Shown here: positions 17,094-24,745 of the stretch, piece by piece | Layout of the letters: every line of letters starts with the position of its first letter | Position numbering within the stretch: the first letter of the stretch is position 1 | NCBI RefSeq assembly: GCF_001267885.1 | Contig: NZ_CP012382.1 | Coordinates: forward strand, 2,591,001-2,655,000 | Length of the DNA: 64,000 bases | Source: Streptomyces ambofaciens ATCC 23877 | GTDB lineage: Bacteria; Actinomycetota; Actinomycetes; Streptomycetales; Streptomycetaceae | Direction of reading: 5' to 3' | Position numbers and translations under genes: made by a program | The notes under the pieces: model-generated | What the model was told of the DNA's origin: nothing | What the model saw: the letters and a program-made list of their open reading frames with translations, nothing else | The model's database searches: none

Positions 17094-17200
17094 CTGCGGG
17101 GACCAACGATACTTACGGTGTGCGAGCAACGGGCTGCAGACCGTAGTCGCACGGTGTCCCCAGTTGGTCCCACCTGCACAGCGCAAGGAGCTGCACGATC

Positions 17201-17260
17201 ATGAACCTTCTCACCGACATCCTCGCCGGCCTCGTCCACTTCGTCGGCTGGCTGGTCTGA
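17201..17260 (+). CDS. 19-residue hydrophobic microprotein
   Basis: ATG at 17201 with AAGGAG ten bases upstream, then an uninterrupted frame MNLLTDILAGLVHFVGWLV ending in TGA, followed within 20 bases by a strong terminator hairpin. The peptide is one amphipathic/hydrophobic helix able to sit in a membrane. The consensus ribosome site and dedicated terminator argue that it is genuinely expressed. I recall near-identical short frames in other Streptomyces but cannot verify this. Possible roles are a membrane-active peptide or type I toxin-like peptide. Function unknown. Confidence 0.62.
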   Translation: MNLLTDILAGLVHFVGWLV

Positions 17261-17278
17261 CGGACCGAGAGACACGAC

Positions 17279-17311
17279 GGCGCCGCCTCCCCGTCCCAGG
17301 GAGGCGGCGCC
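17279..17311. terminator. Strong hairpin terminator
   Basis: GGCGCCGCCTCCC (17279-17291) pairs perfectly with GGGAGGCGGCGCC (17299-17311) around a 7-base loop. It sits between the microprotein (plus) and the convergent protease (minus), so it can serve both. No T-tract, as is usual in Streptomyces. Confidence 0.8.
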
Positions 17312-17337
17312 GTCCGCGTGCGTGCGTAACGCCGGCG

Positions 17338-20300
17338 TCAGCGCACGGCCACCGCCCGCACGATCTCCTGCGTGACCGAGCCGCCCCGGTCGTCGCGCGC
17401 GAAGGCCCGCAGCGACACGTGCTCGGCGTCGCGGGGCACGCTCAGCGTCCCCTGCCAGGACGCCGGCCCCGCACCGTCGCGCAGCGACACGCGCTGCCAC
17501 GACGCACCGCCGTCGAAGGACGCCTCCAGCTTCCCGCCGCCGAGCCTCCCGGTGTCCGGGGCGCCCGCCACGTACTCCGCGCCGAGCGCGACCCGCACCT
17601 GCTTCCCGCCGCGCACCTCGCCCGCGAGGTCGGTGTCCACGTCGAAGGAGAGGTTGATCAGCGGGAGGCGGGTCCAGCGGTCGTCCGGTGTGGCGGCCGA
17701 GCGGAACGTCCACTCGGCGTGCCCCTCGGTGCCGAGCCGCCAGCGGCCGGCGTCGAGCGCGGTGTCGGTGACGAGCCGGTACGTGCGCTCGTCGGCCGGC
17801 GCGTCGTACACGTAGGCGGCGGAGGACGGCCCCTGGTCGACCAGCTCGCCGTCCAGGTAGACCGAGGTGGTCTGCGACATCCCGCTGCCCTCGCTCCACA
17901 CGTCGCCGAAGCCGGTGTGGTCGGGGCCGGAGTCGCCCCATCCGGGCGCGTTGAACTGGAGCCGGTCGCCCGCGCGCTGCTGGCCCCAGCCCAGCCCGGT
18001 GCCGAGATAGGGGTGCCACACCGGCTTGAACCAGTTCAGCTCCGTACGCGAACCGCCCTCGTACCGGACGGTGCCGGACCGCTCCTCCAGCGCGTCGCCG
18101 GCGGCCGTCACGGACTCGTGCCACAGCTGGCCGGGCCCGGTCGACACGTACTCGGTGCGCTCGACGGGGTAGTCGATCCGCTCCCGGAAGCCCAGCCCGA
18201 CGGGGAAGGTGTCGGTGATCGAGTAGCGGAACTCACCGCCGCTCGCCGGCTCGGCCGCGTGGTACCTGGTCCGCAGCACGGCGAGGTCGCGGCCCCCGGG
18301 CTCGTAGGTGAGGTCGCGGTCGGGCACGGCACCGCGGTGCCCCTCGGAAAGGTCGTAGGTGTACGGCGTGTTGCGCGTGCCGGTCATGTCGACCCGCCCG
18401 GCGTCCCGCAGCCGCTCCGCGTCGGCGGCGCCGACCGTGGCGATCTGCACCGGCCGGTCGGCGTTGTCGTCCGTGCCCCACCACCGCATCAGCCGCCCCG
18501 GCGCGTCGTCGGTGACGAACAGCGCCTTCACCCCGGCCTCCTGGGCTTCCCGGGCGAGCTCCGCCGGTTCGGTGCCCTCGGTGAGCCGGGCGAGGACCGC
18601 CTCGCCCCGGACACCCGCCGGGAACGGACCGTCCCCGACGTCGGTCAGCGGCAGCCGACTGCGGCCCTCGATCAGGGTGCCGCCCGACTGGACGGTGGCC
18701 TCACCCACGCCCTTGACCTCCAGCAGCGGCTTGCCCAGCCGCCACACGGTCCGGTACTCGAAGTCGCCCTCGGTCACCTTCCTGCCGGTGGGCGCCGCGA
18801 AGACGCTGTCGTACGTCAGGGGCACCTGGACCGCGCCGAACAGGTCGGAGCCGTTCGCACTGCGGTCGTACTCCATGAGCAGTTGCCGCGTCTCGGTGCG
18901 CCGGTCGACGTCGGCGCCGATCTCGCGCAGCTTTCTGCCGTCGAGAGTGATCTCGCGGTCCTGGTCGACGACGACCTCGGGCGCCGCGAGGAAACCGAGC
19001 CCGAGCGAGTCGGCGCCGCCGCTGCCGCGCACGTCGAGGAAGGACGTGAGGCTGTACGTCCCCGGCGTCAGCCGCAGCTCCAGGGTGCCCGAGTCACCGA
19101 CGTGCGCGGGGACGGGGTCGACGCCCCCGGCGAGCTTCTGGACCACCAGGTCGGCCGGCGTGGCGGCACCGGCGCGGTCCTTGACGTGCACGGTGAGCGT
19201 GTACCGCTCCTCCTCCTTGACCATGCCGAACGTGGTGTGCGCCACGGGCGTGCCGTCCGCGCCGGCCGCCACGATCCGGCCGCTCGTCGTCCCGACCGGG
19301 GCCTTGGAGCCGTCCCCGGTGACGGTCGTGGCGGCGGTGCCGTGCGCGGGCACGGTGAGGGTGGTGTCGGCGAGGGTGGCGACGCCCGCGGGCGCACCCT
19401 GCACGGACAGCTCCAACTCGACCGCGCTGTCGGAGTCGTTGGTGTAGGTGACGGTCCGGGTGACCGGCTCGTTGCCCTCGTACGGCCAGGCGAAGAAGCC
19501 GAGGTCCGCGCTCCCGGTGGCGGTGACGGCGGCGCCGATCGCGTCCGGCACGCTGACCCGGCCCGCGCCCAGCTGGTAGGCGGAGGCGTCGAGCCGCTTC
19601 GACGTGGACATCAGCGCGTCCTTGAGCCGCGCGCCGGACCAGTCGGGGTGCTCCTCGGCGAGCAGGGCGGCGACCCCGGCGACGTGCGGCGTCGCCATCG
19701 ACGTCCCGCTCATGGAGGTGTAGTCGCCGCTGCCCTCGCTGAGCGTGGAGCGGGCGGCGAGGATGTCGACGCCGGGGGCGGACAGGTCGGGCTTGAGGGC
19801 GTTGTCGCCGTGGCGCGGTCCGGCGCTGGTGAAGTAGGCCGCTTCGTCGGCGGAGTCGACGGCGCCCACGGTCAGGGCAGCGTCCGCGGCGCCGGGCGAA
19901 CCGACGGAGGACGGGGCGCCGGTGTTCCCGGCGGCGATGACGAACAGCGCGCCGGTCTCGTGGGACAGGGTGTTCACGGCCTCGGCCATCGGGTCGGTGC
20001 CGTCGCTGGGCTCGGTCGAACCGAGGCTCATGGAGACGATCTCGGCGCCCACGTCCCGGGCGGCCCACTCCATGCCGGCGATGATCTCGGACTCGCTGCC
20101 CGAGCCGGAGTCGTCGAGGACCTTGCCGACCGCGAGCGTGGCGCCGGGCGCGACGCCCCGCTCCTTGCCGTCGGAGGCCGCGCCGCTGCCGCCGACGGTG
20201 GAGGCGACGTGCGTGCCGTGGCCGTGCCGGTCGGCGACCTCCTCGCCGGCTATGAAGCTCCGGCTCTGCCCGATCCGTCCGGCGAGGTCGGGGTGGCCCG

Positions 20301-20970
20301 CGTCCACGCCGCTGTCCAGCACGGCCACGGTGACGCCCTTGCCGGTCAGCCCGGCCTGCCAGGCCTCGGGGGTGCCGATCTGCGCGTTGGACTCGGCCAT
20401 CGCGGCGGTGACCCGTCCGTCGAGCCACACTCCGTCGATGCCGGCGCCCCGGCGGGTGAATTCCCGCCAGAAGTCGCGCCCCTTGACGGCCTCGACGGCC
20501 GCCCCGCGCACGCTGGGCAGCGCCCGTGTCCGCACGGTGCCTCGCGGGGTGGCGGCCCGGGTGCCCTTCTCGTAGGTCACGATCAGCGGCAGCTCGCCGG
20601 TCGCGGAGTCGCCGAGCCCCTGCTCGATCAGCTCACCGACGTCGAAGAGCCGTTCGTCGAGGCTGCCGTCGCGCAGGTACGGCAGGGCCTCGTCGGGTAC
20701 GACGGTGGTCCGGCCGCCGGAACTGCGGGTGTGCACGGCCCCGGTGGCGCCCTCGGGACGCTCCACCGTGACGGTCTTCCTGCCGCCCCCCAGGTCGGTG
20801 ACGGTGACCCGGTCGCCGGTGACGAGGGTGACGGTGTCGGCGGCGGCGGCCGGGGTGCGTGCCGTACCCGAGGGCGGCTGCTGCGCCGCCGACGTCCCGG
20901 CCGGCAGCAGCGCGATCACGAGCCCCGCCGACAGGAGGGTCGCCCCGCGTCTGACTGGTCCTCTGCTCAT
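17338..20970 (-). CDS. Secreted subtilisin-like serine peptidase (S8), 1210 residues
   Basis: Sec signal peptide at about residues 1-29 (basic RGPVRRG, hydrophobic core, cleavage near TSAAQQ). A propeptide-like region runs to about residue 200, followed by the S8 catalytic domain. The catalytic triad is visible as Asp219 (AVLDSGVDAGHPDL), His251 (HGHGTHVAS) and Ser424 (SMSGTSMATPHVAG); the oxyanion Asn falls in VIAAGNTGAPSS. The last 650 residues are beta-rich, with a PA-like insert around VKALFVTDDAPGRLMRWWG and no membrane anchor. Expected to degrade proteins outside the cell. A monocistronic gene between opposite-strand neighbours. Confidence 0.92.
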   Translation of the reverse strand: MSRGPVRRGATLLSAGLVIALLPAGTSAAQQPPSGTARTPAAAADTVTLVTGDRVTVTDLGGGRKTVTVERPEGATGAVHTRSSGGRTTVVPDEALPYLRDGSLDERLFDVGELIEQGLGDSATGELPLIVTYEKGTRAATPRGTVRTRALPSVRGAAVEAVKGRDFWREFTRRGAGIDGVWLDGRVTAAMAESNAQIGTPEAWQAGLTGKGVTVAVLDSGVDAGHPDLAGRIGQSRSFIAGEEVADRHGHGTHVASTVGGSGAASDGKERGVAPGATLAVGKVLDDSGSGSESEIIAGMEWAARDVGAEIVSMSLGSTEPSDGTDPMAEAVNTLSHETGALFVIAAGNTGAPSSVGSPGAADAALTVGAVDSADEAAYFTSAGPRHGDNALKPDLSAPGVDILAARSTLSEGSGDYTSMSGTSMATPHVAGVAALLAEEHPDWSGARLKDALMSTSKRLDASAYQLGAGRVSVPDAIGAAVTATGSADLGFFAWPYEGNEPVTRTVTYTNDSDSAVELELSVQGAPAGVATLADTTLTVPAHGTAATTVTGDGSKAPVGTTSGRIVAAGADGTPVAHTTFGMVKEEERYTLTVHVKDRAGAATPADLVVQKLAGGVDPVPAHVGDSGTLELRLTPGTYSLTSFLDVRGSGGADSLGLGFLAAPEVVVDQDREITLDGRKLREIGADVDRRTETRQLLMEYDRSANGSDLFGAVQVPLTYDSVFAAPTGRKVTEGDFEYRTVWRLGKPLLEVKGVGEATVQSGGTLIEGRSRLPLTDVGDGPFPAGVRGEAVLARLTEGTEPAELAREAQEAGVKALFVTDDAPGRLMRWWGTDDNADRPVQIATVGAADAERLRDAGRVDMTGTRNTPYTYDLSEGHRGAVPDRDLTYEPGGRDLAVLRTRYHAAEPASGGEFRYSITDTFPVGLGFRERIDYPVERTEYVSTGPGQLWHESVTAAGDALEERSGTVRYEGGSRTELNWFKPVWHPYLGTGLGWGQQRAGDRLQFNAPGWGDSGPDHTGFGDVWSEGSGMSQTTSVYLDGELVDQGPSSAAYVYDAPADERTYRLVTDTALDAGRWRLGTEGHAEWTFRSAATPDDRWTRLPLINLSFDVDTDLAGEVRGGKQVRVALGAEYVAGAPDTGRLGGGKLEASFDGGASWQRVSLRDGAGPASWQGTLSVPRDAEHVSLRAFARDDRGGSVTQEIVRAVAVR

Positions 20971-21124
20971 CCACGTCTCTCTTCGTGTCGTCGTAGAGTG
21001 CTGGGAGCAGTCTCAGGGGGCGTGCGGGACGGGCGAGTTGACCGGACGTGGCGGATTGGCGCCCTGGCGGGTTTCCGCCAGTCCGGGCGGGGACCGGCCG
21101 GGGAACACGGGACACGCCCAAGTA

Positions 21125-21162
21125 CCGTCCGTCACAATGGCATTCCGCACAGGTACGGACGG
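21125..21162. promoter_or_regulatory. Inverted repeat before the Trypco1-VMAP operon
   Basis: CCGTCCGT (21125-21132) and ACGGACGG (21155-21162) form 8-base arms 22 bases apart, ending 21 bases before the Trypco1-type ATG. This may be an operator or a 5' UTR hairpin controlling the conflict-system operon. Only the symmetry is seen; no known regulator motif matches. Confidence 0.3.
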
Positions 21163-21183
21163 ACACGGGGAGCGAGCGGCGTC

Positions 21184-21543
21184 ATGGACGGGTTGGTCGA
21201 GTTCAAGACCGAGGACGGCGTGCGCGTGGTCGTCGAGGGAGTCGAGGACGAGGACGGCGCGCGGCTGGTCTCGCGCGGCGACGGACCGGCTCGGGCGGCG
21301 CGCACCTTCGAGGACTCCCTGGACGGTGTGCGGGCCGCCGCCGCGTCCGCGCTGCGGGTCTTCCGCGACGGCTCGCTCCGGCCCGACTCGGTGGAGCTGG
21401 AGTTCGGCGTCAAGCTGAGCGCGGAGGCCGGCGCGGTCATCGCGAAGGGCTCGGCGGAAGGGCACCTGGTGGTGAGGCTGAGCTGGTCGCCGGAGCAGTC
21501 GCCCGCCCGCCCGCTGGGCCCGGACGCCGCCGGCCGGTCATGA
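21184..21543 (+). CDS. Trypsin-co-occurring domain (Trypco1/CU044_2847-like) protein
   Basis: 119 residues. A small beta-rich fold: FKTEDGVRVVVEGVED at the N-terminus and VELEFGVKLSAEAGAVIAKG in the middle, with a helix LDGVRAAAASALRVF between. This matches the family named for co-occurrence with trypsin-like peptidases in actinobacterial conflict operons (CU044_2847/Trypco1; recalled). Its stop overlaps the peptidase start as ATGA, so the two are made together, probably as partners. It is the first gene of the 21184-29373 cluster. Confidence 0.78.
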   Translation: MDGLVEFKTEDGVRVVVEGVEDEDGARLVSRGDGPARAARTFEDSLDGVRAAAASALRVFRDGSLRPDSVELEFGVKLSAEAGAVIAKGSAEGHLVVRLSWSPEQSPARPLGPDAAGRS

Positions 21544-23192
21544 GCGGTGCCGCGTGGCACGCCCGGGTCGAGTGCGGCAAGGAGGTCGGTGCCGGATTCC
21601 TGGTCTCCGCCCGTCGGCTGCTCACCTGCGCCCACGTCGTCAGGTGGAGCGGCGACGCGGGGGTCACGGTGTCCTTCCCGGGCCGCCGGGAGCTGGGCGA
21701 GCTGTCCGCCACGGTCGCCGTGCACGGCGGCTGGCAGGGCGGCGCCGCCGACGTGGGCGACCTGGCCGTGCTGGAACTGGACCGCGAGGTGCCGCTCCGT
21801 CCCGCCGCCTTCGCCCCGCCCGGCGCGGAGCGGACCGCGCCCGTCCCCGAGCTGGTCGCCTACGGATTCCCGAAGGGGTACGACGAGGGCATGCTCGCCT
21901 CCTACCGCGCCCTGCCCGGCCCGCTCATCTCGGACGAGTGGGTGCAGCTGGAGGCGCTCACGGGGCACGGGCAGCCGCTGGCGGCCGGGTTCAGCGGCGC
22001 GGCGGCGACCCTGGCCGACGGCACGGTCGTCGGCATGGTCTCGGCGGTCGCGGGCGCCAAGGACGTACGCGTCGGCCGGATGCTGCCCGTCGAGGTCATG
22101 GCCCGGTACTGGCCGGAGCTCGGCGAACTGGTGCCCACGCCCGGCCACCGGGCGGACGCGCGCAAGCACCTGTACGCGCTGGTGCGCCGGGCCGAGGAGA
22201 CCGGCCTGGGCTGCGACCCCGAGCGGCTCTACGTCTCCGCGATGGACGCCTTCGCGCCGCCGCCCCCGGAAGGCGGTTTCGCCTCGCTGCGGGAGGCCGC
22301 CGCCTACGTGCAGTGGGAGGTGCCCGACCCGGACGCCGTGGCCCGGTTCGCCGGCCGGCTGGAGGCCCTGCTCCACGCCCCGCCGCCCCGCCCGGCGACG
22401 TGGTCGCCGATCGTCGTGGAGATCGACCACAGCGGTGCCGGCGCCGACCAGGTCACCGTCGAGGTGTCCGCCTACCGGGACGGGCAGCGCCGGCCGGTGG
22501 GGACGCGCCGGCTGGCCCGGGGCGCGGTGCGTACCTTCGTGCAGGAGCGCATCGACGAGGCGTTCGCCCAACTCGACCCGGGCGCCGAGGAGCTGCTCAC
22601 CTTCGTGCTGCCGCGCGAGTGGCTGAACGAGCCGGTGGCGCACTGGGCGTGCAGCGAGGACGATCCCACGCCCCTCGGCTGCGCCTACCCGCTGGTGGTG
22701 ACCGACCGCAGCCGCCACCGCAGCGGACGCCTCCGCCACCAGCTGCGCAAGAAGTGGCGCAAGCTCGGGGTCAGCCCCGGCGGGACCCTGCACCGCGTGG
22801 ACTGCGGCACCCGCGAGCGGCCGGCCGGACTGCGCAAGCGGCTGCGGGACGACGCCGAGCTGGCCGGTTTCGCCGCCCCGCCCGCGGCGGCGCGCGAACA
22901 CTTCGAGGTCGGTCTGCACGTGCCCGTCCCCGTACTGCTGTGGCCGCGCGGCGGATGCCCCGGGGACGGGCACGACGGCCCCTGCTCCGGCACGGCCTTC
23001 CTCGACGAGCTGGCCGTGTCCGTGGCGGGCGTACCGCCGTCCGAACTCCCCCGCCTGGTCATGGAGCTGCGCGAGACGGCGGACGCGGCCGACGACCCGG
23101 ACGGGCACTGGGCCCGGGACGTCCAGCTCCTGTGGGACGACCCCCGCTGCTTCGCCGAGCCCACCGCCCTGCTGCACTCGCCCGTCGGCTGA
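21540..23192 (+). CDS. Trypsin-like peptidase fused to a VMAP-type C-terminal domain
   Basis: 550 residues, no signal peptide, so it is cytosolic. The N-terminal trypsin domain (about 1-205) shows a triad of His32 (LLTCAHVV), Asp74 (GDLAVLEL) and Ser152 (AGFSGAAA). A helical middle region (about 210-280) follows. The C-terminal half contains WSPIVVEIDHSGAGADQVTV, VRTFVQERIDEAF and FVLPREWLNEPVAHW, which match the vWA-MoxR-associated protein (VMAP) C-terminal domain. In the published model of vWA-MoxR-VMAP ternary systems the VMAP scaffold carries a peptidase effector released on a trigger. Context with MoxR and a vWA-like partner fits. Confidence 0.83.
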   Translation: MSGAAWHARVECGKEVGAGFLVSARRLLTCAHVVRWSGDAGVTVSFPGRRELGELSATVAVHGGWQGGAADVGDLAVLELDREVPLRPAAFAPPGAERTAPVPELVAYGFPKGYDEGMLASYRALPGPLISDEWVQLEALTGHGQPLAAGFSGAAATLADGTVVGMVSAVAGAKDVRVGRMLPVEVMARYWPELGELVPTPGHRADARKHLYALVRRAEETGLGCDPERLYVSAMDAFAPPPPEGGFASLREAAAYVQWEVPDPDAVARFAGRLEALLHAPPPRPATWSPIVVEIDHSGAGADQVTVEVSAYRDGQRRPVGTRRLARGAVRTFVQERIDEAFAQLDPGAEELLTFVLPREWLNEPVAHWACSEDDPTPLGCAYPLVVTDRSRHRSGRLRHQLRKKWRKLGVSPGGTLHRVDCGTRERPAGLRKRLRDDAELAGFAAPPAAAREHFEVGLHVPVPVLLWPRGGCPGDGHDGPCSGTAFLDELAVSVAGVPPSELPRLVMELRETADAADDPDGHWARDVQLLWDDPRCFAEPTALLHSPVG

Positions 23193-23713
23193 CCGCCCGA
23201 CACCGGCGGCGCGCCGCGCGACGGCCGCCCTCGCCCAGCCCCGCACCGGACCACCCACCGCCGAACCGCCCGGCCCCGAACAACCCGCACCGCACCGCCC
23301 GCCGACGAACCGCCCGGCCCCGAACAACCCGCACCGCACCGCCCACCGACGAACCGCCCACGACCGGACAGCCCACCGACGAACCGCCCGCCGACGAACC
23401 GCCCACGATGGGACAGCCCGTCGACCGACCGCCCGACACCGGCCGGCCCGCCCGCCCCACGCCCGACACCGGACAGCCCACCGCCGAACCGCCCGCCGAC
23501 GAACCGCCCGCCGACGAACCGCCCACCGACGAACCGCCCAGGACGGGACAGCCGTCGGCCGACCGCCCCACACCGGCCGGCCCGCCCGGCCCCACGCCCG
23601 ACACCGGACAGCCCACCGCCGAACCGCCGCCCACCGCCGAACCGCCGCCCCACCGCCCGCCGGCGAACCGCCGCCGTACTGCCCGCCGCACCGATCGCTC
23701 GGAGTGAAGAACC
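23193..23713. repeat. Repeat-rich spacer inside the VMAP-MoxR operon
   Basis: 521 bases of low-complexity repeats. A unit beginning CGAACCGCCCGGCCCCGAAC occurs at 23262 and again at 23306 (period 44). Then come many GACGAACCGCCC units and two copies of a longer block around ACACCGGCCGGCCCGCCC (near 23430 and 23569). One frame (23408-23707) is open and would read as ADEPP/TDEPP-type repeats, but it lacks a ribosome site, and the 44-base period breaks frame. It might work as a structured mRNA linker. Confidence 0.7.
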
Positions 23714-24745
23714 ATGCCCCTGTGGCCCGTCTACACCGGCGCGCCGGTCCCCCACGACGGCATCACGAAGCTGCCCCCTCCCCCGCCCTGGCGGGCCTTC
23801 GACGGCCACCCCGTGCTCGACCCGCCGGACCCGGACGGCGACACCCCGGCCACCTCGCCCGACCGGGTCCACCGTGCCGCCACCTACCAGGCCACCGAGC
23901 ACACGGTGCAGCTGGTCAACGCGGCCCTGTACCTGCGGCGCCCGCTGCTGGTCACCGGCCCGCCCGGCACGGGCAAGTCGTCCCTCGCCTACGCCGTCGC
24001 CCGGGAACTGCGGCTCGGCCCGGTCCTCAGGTGGAACATCACCAGCCGCAGCACCCTCCACGACGGCCTCTACGCGTACGACCCGCTCTCCCGCCTGTAC
24101 GCGGCGCGCCAGGCGGCGGAACGGCCCGGCGAACCGGCGGCCGGGGGCGGGGCCGGCATCGAGAACCACCTGCGCCTCGGACCGCTCGGTACCGCCCTCC
24201 TCCCCTACGCCCGCCCGCGCGTCCTGCTCATCGACGAGATCGACAAGAGCGACCTCGACCTGCCGAACGACCTGCTGCACGTCCTGGAGGAGGGCCAGTA
24301 CGAGATCCCCGAACTCGTACGGGCCTCCCGGGACACCCCCGGCGGGCGTGCCGAGGTGCTGATCGACGGCACCGACCAGCGGGTGCCGGTCGAACGGGGC
24401 CGGGTCCGCTGCCGGGCCTTCCCCTTCGTGGTCCTCACCAGCAACGGCGAACGCGAGTTCCCGCCCGCCTTCCTGCGCCGCTGTGTCTCGCTGCGCCTGC
24501 GGCAGCCGGACGACGACCACCTCACCGAGATCGTCCGCGCCCACCTGGGCAAGCCCGACGCGTACGCGCAGCGGCTGATCGACCAGTTCCTGTCCCGGGT
24601 GGGCAGCGGTGAGCTGGCCACGGACCAGCTCCTCAACGCGATCTACCTGGCCCGTTCCTCCGGTCTGGGCGCCGAGTCCCTGGACGAGCTGGCGGAGCAG
24701 CTCATGCCGTACCTGGGCCGGTCGGCGCAGCCCGACGCGTTCTGA
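23714..24745 (+). CDS. MoxR-type AAA+ ATPase
   Basis: 343 residues. Walker A GPPGTGKS at residues 82-89, Walker B LLIDEIDK with Asp174-Glu175, sensor 1 VVLTSNGEREFP, and arginine-finger region AFLRRCVSLRL place it in the MoxR/chaperone-like AAA+ group. The N-terminal PPPPPWRAFDG segment is characteristic of the VMAP-associated MoxRs in Streptomyces (recalled). It forms a hexameric ring that would remodel the VMAP or vWA partner using ATP. The TGATG overlap with the next gene points to coupled synthesis. Confidence 0.9.
   Translation: MPLWPVYTGAPVPHDGITKLPPPPPWRAFDGHPVLDPPDPDGDTPATSPDRVHRAATYQATEHTVQLVNAALYLRRPLLVTGPPGTGKSSLAYAVARELRLGPVLRWNITSRSTLHDGLYAYDPLSRLYAARQAAERPGEPAAGGGAGIENHLRLGPLGTALLPYARPRVLLIDEIDKSDLDLPNDLLHVLEEGQYEIPELVRASRDTPGGRAEVLIDGTDQRVPVERGRVRCRAFPFVVLTSNGEREFPPAFLRRCVSLRLRQPDDDHLTEIVRAHLGKPDAYAQRLIDQFLSRVGSGELATDQLLNAIYLARSSGLGAESLDELAEQLMPYLGRSAQPDAF

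Noticed and set aside
17065..21543. Very long plus-strand open frame opposite the subtilisin gene
   Set aside because: It is antisense to a clearly recognisable protease, has no family features, and reflects the GC-rich codon bias. Only its end, 21184-21543, is a gene.
23408..23707. Possible Pro-rich protein with ADEPP/TDEPP repeats
   Set aside because: No ribosome site, repeats with a 44-base period that break frame, and repeat-driven openness in several frames. Kept as a repeat.
23193..23713. CRISPR array
   Set aside because: Units are adjacent and variable in length without unique spacers of constant size, and no cas gene is near.
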